Assembly (NCBI GenBank): GCA_036873755.1
Contig: JAVTVY010020243.1
Coordinates: 19,484-83,483, forward strand
Reading direction: 5' to 3'
Length of the DNA: 64,000 nt
Source: Hanleya hanleyi
Lineage: Eukaryota > Mollusca > Polyplacophora > Lepidopleurida > Hanleyidae
Of the stretch, positions 44,111 to 56,160 are shown piece after piece. Position 1 is the stretch's first letter, and each line of letters begins with the position of its first letter. The position numbers and the translations under genes are program-made. A model generated the notes under the pieces. That model saw nothing but the letters and a program-made list of their open reading frames with translations. It was not told the origin of the DNA and did no database searches.

Positions 44111-44800
44111 GATACCTCAAGTGGAATTCAGATTCTTCCTCCATATTGGGTCCTCGGTTTCTGCCTCTCGAAATTTTCTTCATTCTGGATGCAAAATGGT
44201 GCTTTCTTGTGAACTTTGGCGGTATATATTTTCGATTTGTGAAAAACTTGGATGAATGTAAGGAACTCAATCCCGACTCATGTTTTGGACTGCATCATTG
44301 GCCTGCTCAGTAAAAAAAACTGGATGTAAAACTGGATAGGCTCAGCCTTCATTTTTCAATTTTAATGACTTCATAAGACCTATGCACACGTCCCCCCTGA
44401 AAAATCGTTGAGATTTCAGATGCGGAACACTGGCTAATTGTGCATTCAGATGCATGTAGTACAATTATCACATTTGTCATTCTCTCCGAATATCATCAAA
44501 ACTATATACTAGATCTAGACAACTAGTTACTATATTTTTCTGCTTCTGCTGAAATTGTTGGACCCCCTGTTCCGCAGTCCCAATAATGGTCCCAATTAGA
44601 CCTCGGTTTGATGGTGTACATGCTACAATGAGCTATTGTAGATGAGCAAGTCTCTGGTTACTGACGCCCCATACGAGCACATTCGAAGCGATCCCTTTTA
44701 CTTATACTTCTCCGATTATCATAATCTGTTTTCTTTAAATTTTCTATGTGAATGTACGTAGAAAGTGTTAATGACTACACTCAACACTGTGACTTTGACT
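44111..44800. other. No supported gene
   Basis: No domain-bearing frame, inverted repeat or tandem array was noticed. Confidence 0.35.
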
Positions 44801-45300
44801 TTAAACCTAACTGGCGTGGTGGTGGGCATTCCCCCCCCCCAGCTCCCACCTACCAAACTTTCTGCGCTGTCTCCGAAACTCCAAAAATGGAGAGCTGAAC
44901 TTCTTGAATTTATAGTTTATCATATTGGGGTCATTTGGAGTCTATTTGCATAACTCCCCGAGCAGAGAATCATGGGTTAAATTTAAGATGGCGGCCACTT
45001 GGGGTACCAGCAAAGTGATGTTTTCGTCATATTTCTTCAAAATTTCAGCTTTTTCACGATGAAAAGTGGGCAAAAACTATTTTATTTCACATCTTATTAA
45101 TAATTACTAATTTATCATGCAGTTTTTGCGGTGAAATTGCATAAATAAAAGCTGGTAGAGCTGGACCCAAGGGTACAATGCGGTAAGTTTCAGCCCCCTA
45201 GCTCAAGGGGTAAGAAAAATAATTAGGGCAGGGGCATTTGCCCCCCCCCCCCCCAAAAGGTCACAGCAGGTCCTAAAATACCCAGGCCAGATAGGGTTAA
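44801..45300. mobile_element. TTAA-flanked MITE, copy C, internally deleted
   Basis: It starts ttaaacctaactggcg and ends atagggttaa (45291-45300). It lacks the segment with the paired gtcac/gtgac motifs present in copies A and B. It ends 150 bases upstream of the acceptor site of the EF-hand exon, inside what should be that gene's intron or 5' flank. Confidence 0.75.
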
Positions 45301-45449
45301 AGTGGTTTTCGTATATAGAGGGTGTTTGTTCATACAAACTAGCAATTTCCGATCATTTAAATATATTCGGTCACCGGCAAAATACCTCTTAACCGTCAAA
45401 CCGTTTGTGTTCACATTAAAAAAATATATTTTCCTCGTATATTCTTCAG

Positions 45450-46045
45450 ACTGGCGGATCAGGTTGGTGGATCAGTTGAAGACGAAAATGCTTATCGAGA
45501 AATTCTTGGAAGAGAAATGGAGGAAGGGGTTTCGATTTTACGACATGGACAAAGATGGATTCCTTACAATGAAGGACTTTGAATCACTCGCGGCAACCAT
45601 TTCTAAGGAAACGAGGGCGACTGAAGAAGAAACCCTGAAAACAAGAGAGGACTGGGTCAAGTGGGGGAAGTACGTGTTGACAAATGCAATTATGGGAAGA
45701 CTGTCAGAGGAGGAATGGGTCCAGGTTACCATGGAGTTGTATAAAGATATAGACAAAATGAGGAGACTGAACGCGGAAACGTATTCTATGCTATTTGACA
45801 ACCTCGACATGGACAAAGATGGCCGAATCTCGATCGATGAACTAAGGATATTTTACGGAGGTCACAGGGTCAAGGACGAAATTTTCTTAAGAAGAGTTTT
45901 CGATCAACTTGACACTAATACAGATGGATATATAGATCGAGATGAACTGGTCAAAGCTGGGGTCAATTACTGGACCAGCGCTGATGAAAACGATGGATAT
46001 GCGTTTATCTACGACCTAACGGCCAACGGAGAGGTATCTGCCTGA
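45450..46045 (+). CDS. Sarcoplasmic calcium-binding protein-like EF-hand protein, coding exon
   Basis: The frame is open from 45302, but the part before ~45450 looks intronic: a pyrimidine-rich tract ends in AG at 45448-45449, and homology-like sequence begins right after. An internal ATG at 45488 could also start translation. The exon encodes ~198 residues. Three canonical 12-residue EF-hand loops are visible: DMDKDGFLTMKD, DMDKDGRISIDE and DTNTDGYIDRDE. The second of the four expected EF-hands (around LSEEEW) has no calcium-binding loop. Length, spacing and the FRFYDMD start fit the sarcoplasmic calcium-binding protein/calexcitin group of invertebrates, cytosolic calcium buffers in muscle and neurons. 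A short first exon upstream is expected but not identified. Stop TGA at 46043-46045; all EF-hands lie in one exon. Confidence 0.85.
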
Positions 46046-46199
46046 ACATTAATTCCACGGAAAACAGACTCATCGCTAGACAGCTGCCTTTTGCGTGATA
46101 TTCAGTTTGCCTTTTTAGGATGCTATATTATTGCATGTTGTGTTGTCAGTTCCCTTCCTATAAGCGCGGGGAACACAACAATGATACGATATTTTCGTT
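46046..46199 (+). other. Probable 3' UTR of the EF-hand gene
   Basis: Follows the stop codon. No clear AATAAA signal is seen before the SINE-like tail. Confidence 0.3.
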
Positions 46200-46312
46200 C
46201 CAATAATTCACAAGCCTGATCGCCTCGGAGAATTGTACAGAAGCAAACATTTGTCGGGAAATGTTTGCATTGGACCAAATAGCGACGTTAAATTCTCTCT
46301 CTCAAAGTATCA
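46200..46312 (+). repeat. SINE 3' end fragment
   Basis: It ends ggaccaaatagcgacgttaa followed by attctctctctc, a tail type I associate with mollusc SINEs and related to the gacgttaaac tail of the SINEs at 431-901. A short hairpin (acatttgtcgggaaatgt) precedes it. The head was not identified. Confidence 0.5.
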
Positions 46313-47164
46313 TTTCTGGGATAGATGGAACACGTTCTTTGGATTGATGTCTGGCTGAGTGGTTGTTTGTATGCTTGGCTGGTGTCAGCTGCCTACATTG
46401 TTTTCATGTAAGTGTTTTTTTGAGCAGGACAGACAGCTTCTGTTTTCAGGTTGACGATTTATATATAAACGTTAACACCTTTAAAATAATGTCTGCATGC
46501 ATTTTCAATATCAAGTAATATATGTCAAGATTACCAAGAGTGCACTAAGTAAACTTTCTACATGCAGTTTCTGTTTTGATGTACAAGGTGTAGATATGCA
46601 TGCTCAAACGTTCTTCGGCTTCCTGATTCGCTTGTCATCTGTCCATTTTGTTCAGCTGAACCCTTCTATTATTAAAGATGATGAACTCATCCTTGGAATA
46701 CTGATTTTAAGCGAAAATACCTACTTGATAAAGCTATTATCAGGAAATATTGTAGATCACAGCTCAATCACAGCCCAATCGTATATTTTCACGTTATATC
46801 TTCTGGATAAATTATATTTATCGAAATCTCGCTAAATTATATTGATCAAAACGGCCTCAGCTTTATATGGAACGGGCGTGTTTCTAAATTTGTCTTTGAA
46901 TATTAAAAGCTCGCTGCCGGAACTCATTTCTAGGGTTCACGACTCCATCAATAGTTACTACCGGTACTGTTTGTTATTAAATTCTCTGTTGATTCAGATA
47001 AACCGGCTTCTGTAGCTCGCCGTCATGAAACGCAACAGGAAAAGCAAGTTTGATCTGTTGCCTGTATCATCAATGACTCTTTTTTTATTGCTATCTTAGA
47101 ATGCGTATTAATTGTGATAGCTATATATGCAAGCCCTAAAATCATTCTTGCGAAGTTTGACCTC
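46313..47164. other. No supported gene
   Basis: The 112-codon frame at 46497-46835 has no domain. Otherwise AT-rich. Confidence 0.35.
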
Positions 47165-47410
47165 AGTTTATGTGTAACCCCATTTGCCCTGGTGGCACTT
47201 TTTGCCCCCGAACCCCAGGCCTGGTTCGCCGAAACGAGAAAACGTGAGAGCTGACACTTCGTCTTCGTAATTTATGATATTGGGGTCAGTGATTTTCGTC
47301 ATTTATATTCAAAATTTCTGCTTCTCTTAGCGGAAAATTGGCGGGGAGGGATGCATTTCGGTCCTGGACAGCTCCCCCCCCCCCCCTCCCATAAAAGATC
47401 AGATAGGAGT
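47165..47410. repeat. Shortened relative of the TTAA MITE
   Basis: 'gagagctgacact', 'tatgatattggggtca', 'tcaaaatttctgctt' and 'cccctcccataaaagatcagatagg' follow copy A in order, with the middle missing. The ends are degraded. Confidence 0.5.
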
Positions 47411-47581
47411 ATCCAGCTTACTTGACAAACATGTAGTTTTACAGCTGAAGCATATCGAAAATGGTGGAAATTTATCTATTTTCCTGGATCAGTGGGTCCA
47501 GTCATCGTCGGATGCTTATTGCCACTATAGAAGTAGTATGGTAACGCATATTCCCTTTGATTTTTGCACTAGCAGTCCCAA

Positions 47582-47792
47582 TTAACCCTATCTGGCCTGG
47601 GATTTTTGGGACCTGTTGTGGCCGGGCGGGGAGGATGATGCCCCCCCCCCCTCTAATTATTTTTCCTACCCCTTGAGCTAGGGGGATAAAACTTACCGCA
47701 TTATGCCTTTGGGTCAGGCTCTACCAGAAAATGAAAAAAAATCCAAGATGGCCGCTTTGCTGACGTCACAGTGACTTCATTTTCAAAAACTT
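47582..47792 (-). mobile_element. TTAA MITE, copy D, inverted and truncated
   Basis: It starts ttaaccctatctggcctggg and follows the reverse complement of copy A (ccccttgagctaggggg, gggtcaggctctaccagaaaat, atccaagatggcc, gacgtcacagtgac), then stops at cattttcaaaaac with no right end. Confidence 0.7.
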
Positions 47793-48189
47793 AACATCTA
47801 TTTACTGCTTATTCTTCAACCATCACCTTAATTAAATGCATGTGCCGGTATCCTCAAGGATGAGGCTTTGTCATTGAGGAGGCACGGGTCATGGTTTATT
47901 CTCAAAGCGAGTTGGCAAGTACTTTTGTGGCAAAATTCGATTCGTGGAGCAATATGTCGAAACGATTTGAAAAAGATTTAATATGAGCCTTGTAAACAGA
48001 AACAGTGGACGCATATGTTTCAGTAAACGGTTAATAGTCCAGTGGCTTAAAGTCAAGATCGTGACTGACTGGAATAAAGGACTATATTTAGCATAGAGGT
48101 TATCTGGACCCGTTGAATATCCAATATGTCCGCCAGAGCGTCACCAATAATGGTATTATTGCTATACACATTATAAATCCATTGAGATT
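47793..48189. other. Probable continuation of the Penelope-like relic
   Basis: On the minus strand this follows the YVDD motif, where a Penelope element would encode the end of RT and a GIY-YIG endonuclease. Neither could be recognised, so the 3' part is lost or too decayed. Confidence 0.3.
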
Positions 48190-48960
48190 GAGATTTAAAC
48201 GAATGTGTCATCCACATAACTTAGTCAATGAGCGGGCCGGATTCATGAGTAGGTTTGGAGTGCCTGTAGTTCAAATATCTCCATGAGGGTGTTGGCGAGG
48301 ATTGCGGAGATAAAAGATCCCTCGGATCATCCATTTATGACTATAATTTCCAATCAAATGAAAATAGGTTATGTTCAGTCACAGACCCAAAGTTCGCAGA
48401 TTTGATTTGGGGAAAGTTCGGTTCTGTGGTGGGTTGTCTTGTTCCAGGACTAACCGAACTACGTGTACATGTAATTATTCAATGGACGAGATAGAGGTGA
48501 CTTACCTCACCGGATATGAGAATATTGTTGTCCTTCAATATCTGGTCTGAAATTCAGTCCACGTCATTCTGGAACTGCTCACATGATGATTGGTTTTCCG
48601 TACCAGTGCTCTGATGATCTTTTTGCCAGGTGTTTAGTTATCTGATATGTGGCGATCCCAACAGTACCCACAATAAGTATCACTGGGGGGTTAAGCTTGT
48701 GAATCCCAGGCGGGAAGTATAGGGCCGGGATTATCTTCGACGGGCGGTACATTTTTCATTTTAGTTGTATGTCAATGGCTCCAGATTTGAGTAGATGTAG
48801 TAAATTCTGAATCCGTATCCTTTTGTACGTTTTGGTCGGGTCATTGCCCTAACTTTGACAAGACTTACTGTCTGATAATAAGGTGGTGGTGACTTTCTCC
48901 GGGTAAGAAACTTTATCCTTAGAACACAATGTATCCTCCTTGATCAGCCGGGTATCATCT
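48190..48960 (-). pseudogene. Penelope-like element reverse transcriptase relic
   Basis: Seen only when stops and shifts are tolerated. In order on the minus strand: EKVTTTLLSDS (48900-48868), DPTKTYKRI followed by a LLHLLKSGAI stretch (48845-48770), LYFPPGIHKLNPP (about 48718-48680, matching the LPKIHK motif of Penelope RTs), GIATYQITKHLA (48655-48620), a weak motif A region near 48520, SFISAILANTLMEIFE (48325-48274, matching the GSPLSPxLANIFME-type motif B) and YVDDTF (about 48220-48203, motif C). The order and spacing fit Penelope/telomerase-related RTs rather than LINE or LTR RTs. At least five stops and two frameshifts are present. It encoded a nuclear retroelement RT and is now inactive. 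Confidence 0.75.
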
Positions 48961-51700
48961 ACGATTGATTGCCTGGCGGAGAAGAGTCCACCTGGAAGAC
49001 TGGGGCCTTAACTACTCCTAAATTCTAATGTCTTGCAGTTAGTGAGATATAACCTAATGTATGCTTGAGCTTCTTTCTCGGACAGATGCCGACTAACTGA
49101 ATTTCACCGTTTGATTAATTCGAGACAATTAATATATATCAATGTTTACGTTGGTGTCGGGCATTAAGATTGTTCTAGACTGTGAGCACTATATTTCACA
49201 CATTAAATCCAGTCGTCAGCTATGCAAAAAACTTTATACTCATGCCCTGATAGAATAAGTCAGAGATAAAATACTTCAGTAGTATCGGTTGTGTGGTGTT
49301 CATCTTCTTCTCATTTCTGATCGCATGTGATGATGTACTAGCTTGGCGAACTGTACGTTGGGATAACACTAAAGAAAATTTGCGCAAGATTGAATATATG
49401 TATAGGCGTGTGTAGGGGGTGTAACTCACCGCGATACAACGGTCACTGTTCTGTATTTCATAGCGCGAGACTTGTAGGGTAATATCTAAAACACATAGAT
49501 GATACGACCAAATTGCATTGGTAGCACTTCAGTACTATTTCACGACCGCGCATGCGCAGATGACTTAACGGACGCGACACGACCGACCTGACAACATCCC
49601 AGTATAATTAAACAGGAAATGGATTCAATACGACACTGCACGGCCTATTTAACCCCAAAATTGCCCATCTCACGCCCGAAACTTCCTCCTCAAATTTCCT
49701 TGTCTACTACAGCTCCGACTGCGCATTTATACCACGACGTCACCGATCAACGTGGACAGCACCCAGTCTCTCTCTACATCTCGAGGTCTCGGCGGCCATT
49801 TGGACCAAGACTGGCCCATCTATCGTCCATCCATATCCCAAGCGCAACCAACAATGCCCTTTTTTCTACTACACCACGATTGCCCAGGAGTACCGTGACG
49901 ACACTTCCAATAAAAACAACGCCAGTCGGACTCCACATCACGAGCGCTCTCCACCCTGAACGTCCGATTTCGATGACGCATGACCCACATATCGCTAAAA
50001 ACTCCAACCTCAAATAACCCTTTATGCTGCTCCATCAATGCGAATACGCACCTTGACATCATTCAATAACAACCAGGCTGGTCTGACCCCACATCATGAG
50101 CTCTTCAAGATGATACCGTGCTCGACCCATTTGAACCAGGGATAACTCATCTATAGCCCGAACGCCTAGTCCAATATAATGTGACTGGAATACGTCCTCT
50201 TTTAATACGTTGATGTCTACCATGTCCGTATCACAGTCACATAGGCTGCCATCGTGTTTCAAGAGGCCGGGCTTCGGACCTCGGAAATTGTCAAAATTGT
50301 GACGCAATAATTGACATGATTACTGACCGGTTTGAATGTATCCGTGCAGCTTATATCCACAAAATGGCACATTCCAGGCATCTATCGAACTCTTATTAAG
50401 CCATAGGCAGATAAATCTTGTTCGATCAGCGTAAAAAAAATTTGCGGCCTTCTACTCTGGCACATGAAGGGAAGTGTCGTAGGCACACACCGACACGCGT
50501 GAACGAATCATGTGATACTCTGAGATACGGGGTCTTCTCAAATTATCCGACTAACGCAGAAGTTTTGTGCTGGCTTGTTGGTAATTCTTGAAAGGTCCCT
50601 TTCTGTACACGTGCGTTTGTGTACACTATGTGACACGAGGGATCGTGTGATTACTTCCCATAATGCTTTAGTGTGAAGCCATATACGCCATTTTTGGACG
50701 GATTTTGGTACTCTGGAACATGACCGTTTGTCTCCGTGGAACTTTACGCAGAGTGGCTCAGATGTGTGGGTGGTGTTATTTTGTGCCCTGAAACACGAGC
50801 AATTCATTTATACTGGTGAGTGTGCTTGTCAGTTCTTTATTTTCTCAAAATCTCCTATTTTTCAATGGTCGTTCTGGAGAAAGATTTCTGCACCTGCACT
50901 TGACTTCGTTACCAACGGGACTGTACAGCCCAATCGAACATCCAAATAATAAAAGAAAGGCTGTCAGTCACCCATTGTATTGGACTACCCAAACGCCCAC
51001 CTCAGATAATTCGTGGCAAGTTCCAATGCGCACCATAACTTTACCGGTGAAACTCCACCAACGGCCCCGAGACTTCTCTCATCGTACTCGACAGCGTCGA
51101 ACAGAGTGTTCAAATATCTACACTGTATACTTTGCACCACTAAACTTTTTTGAAAACAACAACCCCTAAAATTCCATCAAAATGCCCTGATTCTACAATT
51201 GTTCGACTGTGCTTGTGTAGTTTGACCTCACTTCCGGTAGAAACTACTCCACACTGACTCTACCCACGAGCGTTTCAAACGGAGTCTCACGCAGTCCATT
51301 AGGACTAGGGATGGCCCGCCTATACCCCAGACAGTCAACCCGGGTCTTCCTGCCAAGTGTGCTTGCGCACCATTCGTTATAACGAACATCAACAAACGGC
51401 CGGAGAACCCTCCCATTGTACTCTTCAGCCCCAGCCAAATCGATCAAATGCCCACACGCTATACTTTGCTTCGCAAAAAAAATCTTCCTATTGTTTGATT
51501 TGTTAAGAGCTGTAACAGCTATACTACACTATGGGTATTGTCTTTCCCAGGGTAGAGCAACACTGAGAAGTCTGTTCGAGATGTCGCGGCAATTTTCTTC
51601 AACAATCGTCCGTCTGCTAGAAAGTGCTGTGTTGTGTGCATACAATGTTATTCCCCACGTACCTAGGATGAAAAACAAAGAATTCTAGGAACACACGATA
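48961..51700. other. No supported gene; weakly repetitive C-rich stretch
   Basis: Upstream (minus strand) of the Penelope relic nothing of its N terminus is clear. 49640-50300 and 51000-51480 contain degenerate repeats sharing 'ggaccaagactggcccat', 'aggactagggatggccc', 'ccattgtactcttcagcc'/'ctcatcgtactcgacag' and 'ttaaacg'-type phrases, also faintly present at 33470-33560. The open frame at 49619-50017 lies in this material and lacks any domain. Confidence 0.35.
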
Positions 51701-52279
51701 AATTTATTTTTAAAAAAGCGAAAAAGAAACCCGGACCAATCAGAGAGTCTGAAAGGGACCGATGACAGTGTCGTATTTTTAAGCAATATAATTGCAGAGA
51801 TAAAAATTATGTAATAGACGTCCCCGCTCAACAGGCCCATCCGTATGGGAAGCGCCACTTAAACTACAATTTCAATCAGAAATCAGACCGACACATTCAA
51901 ATAACACATTTTCCAAGAAGACAAAGCCTAAGCCATGTCAGTTGACGGACAAGACGATACCACTGACTATGGTGAGCCTCTTTCAGCATGATGAATTTAG
52001 TGGGCAGATGCGGCTGCTCTACCACCGGTCGGTATATGGAGGAATAACACTTTTTTTGGCATCTGGTGAATACTCCATGTTTGTGCTGCATCTGGGAAAA
52101 GGCAGGGAGTCCTGTCAAACCAGACACAACAACAAAAACAACGGAAGCCATTTCCACAAAAACATCAGACCAATTTGCGGGAAATTTTGCCGCGATAAAC
52201 GCGAAAATGAGTATACTCCGGCTGACTCGGACCTCCCCCAACGAAAAACGAACAGACTCCGGCTGAACCGGACGTGACA
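51701..52279. other. No supported gene
   Basis: Overlapping frames on both strands at 51897-52301 share a polar low-complexity composition. No domain or splice context. Confidence 0.3.
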
Positions 52280-53440
52280 CAACATAAAGGTGAAATAACA
52301 TTGAAGTGACTGGGAGTAAATTGACGATGAAGTAACTGAGGAGTGAATTACATAGAAGTGAATGTGGAGTAAGTTAACATCGAAGTGAATGGGGGGGTAA
52401 TGAAGTTAGGGCTGAACTATAAAGTTAGCCGGATGTGCCATCACAAAAGGTTGGCTTTCGGATACAACTGGACGTTACCGATGAGTAGGACGAAAAGATA
52501 GCAGAGATAAAAATGGGCTACTTGATCCTTGCACCCATTTTTGTCACGTCGGAGGGCCGCATAGCCGGGAAGAAATACCGCCGGGTCAAAGCTCACGTGA
52601 CCGGAAGTGACCTCTGTAAGTAAACATTGTAGCGACTGGTGAGCAAATTCCCGTGGTTTGACCTCGGTTACAAATGACCTTATTGTGACGTCATTTCTTA
52701 TTGTGTTATTGCTTCCCGATATGGCCGGACATTACCGGAGATTAAGGCACAGACAATGCAGTGACAAAAAAATAGATGTTGAATGCCCTCAAAATGACTC
52801 CATTGTTACGTCGTCGCTTAAAAGCCTCGTTAAGCCTTTTTGATGGTCTTCCAAAATTGTCATTAACATTTGTCCCGGTTTCTCTTCGCCTTAAACTCCG
52901 GTAATGTCCGGGAGAATAACACAATAGACAATGTCACAATGGGACCTTTTGTAATAGAGACCAACCCGTGAAAATATGCTCTGCAGTCGTTTCAATGCGA
53001 ATTTCCTTGAGGAGGTCACTTGCGCTCAAGTGCGATTTGACCCGTCATATTTCTCCGCGGTTATGCAGTCCTCGTGGGGTGAAAATGTCACTACCTCCGC
53101 AGTAAAAATAAAGTTTTAAGACAGCTTTCTCTTCGCCTTAGTTTTCGGTAATGCCCGGTAATCTCCGGAGATCAGTGTAAATATACCTTTTTATTTCTTG
53201 CCGTCGTTTGAACCCTAATTTGTAATGCTCTCCAGTCACTTTAATTTCAATTTACTCCTCAGTCACTTCAATGGTTATTTGCTCCTCAATCATGTTAATT
53301 CACTCCCGGTCACATCGATGTTATTTCATCTTCCGGTGGCGTCACTTTCGGTTCTGCTAGAGGTCAATCATAGCTTTAACACGTAACAGTCACTTCAGTG
53401 TTAATTCGTAGTCACTTCAATTGTTAATTTATTCCTCTCC
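52280..53440. mobile_element. Diverged foldback whose outer arms are degenerate (GAAGTGA) repeats
   Basis: The left arm contains repeated gaagtgac/aatggggagtaa-type units (52295-52410). The right arm contains the complement, gtcacttcaatg...ctcctcagtcac (53230-53430). The inner arms pair too: attgtgttattgcttccc and cggacattaccggag (52697-52742) with ctccggtaatgtccgggagaataacacaat (52895-52927). The centre is near 52810. No frame of note. Confidence 0.6.
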
Positions 53441-54089
53441 ACACACTATTCCAGGCGTCTCAATCGGTGGATTCCCCTTGTCGCTAGGCCCTCTACTTTC
53501 GGTTGCGCCTGCTCATCAAAGTTCAGTGCTAGTTTCATAATACGGTAGCATTCGTTTACCAAATTTCAAAGACGCGCGTCAACTTTTATTTGGCCATATC
53601 GATCGTGGTTCTGCACCACGCCTGTTGAGGATTCGAAATCTGCATATTCTACGGAACAAACTTTTCACAATATATTTTTGGATCCGGCCCTATCAGAAAA
53701 GATAACAAAAATCCTACATAGAAGAGCTGATGAGGTCACAGTGGCGTCATATTCTAAATATGCATTTTCGACCGATTTGTCCATTCGTCTTTTTTCGTTC
53801 ATGCTATTTTCTCCGAAAAATATACATAATTAATCAGAAAATAACAATCTGGTAAGAAATAAATTAACATTGGAAACTACCATGCAAAAAGGCAAAACAT
53901 TTGAAGAAAACCGACGCAAAGCTACTTACACCGTGTGGCCGCCAATTTCGATTTGGTCACTATCCTCTGCCCGGAGGGTTATACATATGGACTCGAACTG
54001 ACCCTATAAGAAAAGCTCAACTACATAACGAAAGTTGGAAGAAAGAGAATGGAATCTGGGAGGATAGCGACAATGTGTATCGTCGGGTA
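53441..54089. repeat. Large dispersed repeat, A-block relative
   Basis: From 53640, 'ccctatcagaaaagataacaaaaatcc', 'gatgaggtcacagtggcgtcatattcta', 'gcattttcgaccg', 'aatatacataat', 'actatcctctgcccgg' and 'gaaaagctcaactacataacgaaagt' run parallel to 55890-56460, 58850-59420, 62280-62610 and 21240-21570. 53441-53640 has nothing recognised. Confidence 0.6.
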
Positions 54090-54600
54090 CTGCTCATGCA
54101 GTCTAGATATTGAAGTAGATTTTCCTCCAGAAGGCATTAACTCAGAAATCCTATATATGAAGCGTGGGTTCATTTATCAACATCCAGTAGTATCACCGTC
54201 GTTTATTAAAGAAAACTCAGTACACTGTCTGCTGGATATGGTGCAAAACATGTGAGAGGCTTGATCGACCATATTCTGCGTGATTGAACTCCCACATGAT
54301 CTCTTTTATTGCAGCTCTGACCACATTTGTCATGGTCAAGATACGGTTGGTGTGGTTTGCACCAAGAAATGCCTGGTCAGTGTAGCTGTGCCTCGATGCT
54401 TTTGTTAGTTGTTATTTGTGCGCGCCCTCTCGATGATTCAAAGCTTCATTTTTGTCGAAGTGGGTTCAAAGCAACAGGAACTGCGTTCGTTCTTCATCGC
54501 ATACCTCAGGTTGAAGGTAGGACTTTTTTGTATGGTTTGTGGCGAATATCGGAGCATCTGACACCCAACAATCGCGAGAAATAATAGGACATCCAGCTAT
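54090..54600. repeat. Large dispersed repeat, B block, copy 2
   Basis: Collinear with 19521-20060. It contains the conserved core actgcgttcgttcttcatcg plus catacctcag followed by ttgaaggtagg (54480-54525), the last six resembling a 5' splice site. Confidence 0.65.
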
Positions 54601-55225
54601 ATGTTGTAAATAAGGTATATTTCAATAAATGTGCACTTTGGGCCAGTCGGAATGACTGGATATCACACGAGATAAAGTTTCATTATTACCGTGAGCGATT
54701 AACTTATAGCACTGATTATTGAATGATAGGTTTATGTGAACATTATACGAATGAGACAAAATAAGTAGAAGATTGTCATGTTTACTCGAAGATATAAAAG
54801 CAACATGTTTACAATGCATTGTGAATATATGTGAACGCACATGCTTTAACAGATTGGAATAGTAAAAGGTCATTTTACTGATGTCGTTTACAGAACTGGA
54901 AAACGTGTCGCCTACTTCAATGCTGCTCACACGGTGACCGATACTGTTACATTCATAGCATTGTGACGTCAGAGTGTCGCTTACAAATAGTTCAAATGTC
55001 TACATTAAAGACATTACTTCTGACCTTATTCAATCTGTTCATGTCATAAAGTCTTCTCAAGAGCACGTCAGCACGTCAGGCCTGTCGTTCGAGGAAATAT
55101 ATTACTTCAGCGTTAAAAATGAAAAAAATTTAGTTATAAAAATCAAATGCTTATGAGATCGCGAAACTAATTTCAAAAGCATCATAACTATTGTAAGACA
55201 TTAGTTAATCCTATCTGGCCTAAGC
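54601..55225. other. Continuation of the dispersed repeat, decayed; no gene
   Basis: 'aaggtatatttcaataaat' and 'actttgggcca' match 20846-20880 and 61888-61920, and 'gatcgcgaaactaatttcaaa' matches 21046. The 102-codon minus frame at 54622-54930 is not conserved in the other copies. Confidence 0.45.
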
Positions 55226-55791
55226 AGAGGAGATGGTACGATAAGGCTGCATTTTTGCCTATACGTGGTGCGGCTGAAATCGAAAAAAATAAAATGTGCT
55301 AATAATATTTGTGTTTCATGTAACGGCAAGAGAAAAATATAGGTACACAATATGTGAAAGTTTTAGCTCGATTGCATTATGATTATAGTTCTTATAGGAA
55401 ATTGAAATCCGCAGCATGTGCTAGTTCGTGAAAAAAGGGGCTAAATCGAGCCTTTCAAACATACACTAAGACACGAAGGACCCCGTGGACCAAAGAGATT
55501 TTCCTAGAGTGGAGATATAATGCCACCGCGCATCACCAGGTTAATTGTCTTTTGGTCCAAGCGGTTCTAAGTGACGAAATATGTGTTTGATTGATACGAC
55601 TGAGATCCTCTTTGATTTCAATTTTATGTTATAAGTATAATCATTGCTCAATCAAGTTGCAAATTTCACATATTGTTGTGTACATATATTTTCTCTGTTA
55701 CATTAAAACAATTATTTTGACGATATTTGTTTTTCGACTTCAACCGCACTACGTACAGGCCAAAATGCTGCCTTTTATCGTACCATCTACT
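55226..55791. mobile_element. Foldback element, complete copy, ~565 bp
   Basis: The left arm gatggtacgataaggctgc, tatacgtggtgcggctgaa, gtaacggcaagagaaaa, acacaatatgtgaaa pairs with the right arm tttcacatattgttgtgtac, ttttctctgttacat, ttcaaccgcactacgtaca, gctgccttttatcgtaccatc. The centre includes gaaggaccccgtggacc / ggtccaagcgg. The left part of a second copy is at 23752-24115. The right tip also begins the duplicated segment at 58656. Confidence 0.75.
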
Positions 55792-56160
55792 TTGACACTA
55801 CCGCAGCCTGTTGGAGGAGGGGGTTGCAAAGTCTGAATATATTTCTTACACCATGCGTTACAAGGCCGAAAATTCCCACTATATTTTTCAGGCTCCATCA
55901 GAAAATGTAACACAAATCCAAGATAGAAGCACTGATGACGTCACAGTGACGTCATATTCTAAACTACATTTTCGATGGATTTGACCGTCAATTTTTTTTC
56001 CATTCATGATACTTTCTCTGGGAAATATACATAATAAATTAGGAAATAATAATCTGGTACAAAATAAATTAACATTAGGAACTAAAAAGTTAAAAAGGCC
56101 AAACTATTGAAGAAAAACGAAGTAAAAGCCACATTTTAGTTACATTGTATGGCCGCTACA

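Noticed and set aside
49619..50017. 132-codon ORF as a gene
   Set aside because: It lies in degenerate C-rich repeats, with overlapping frames on the other strand and no recognisable domain.
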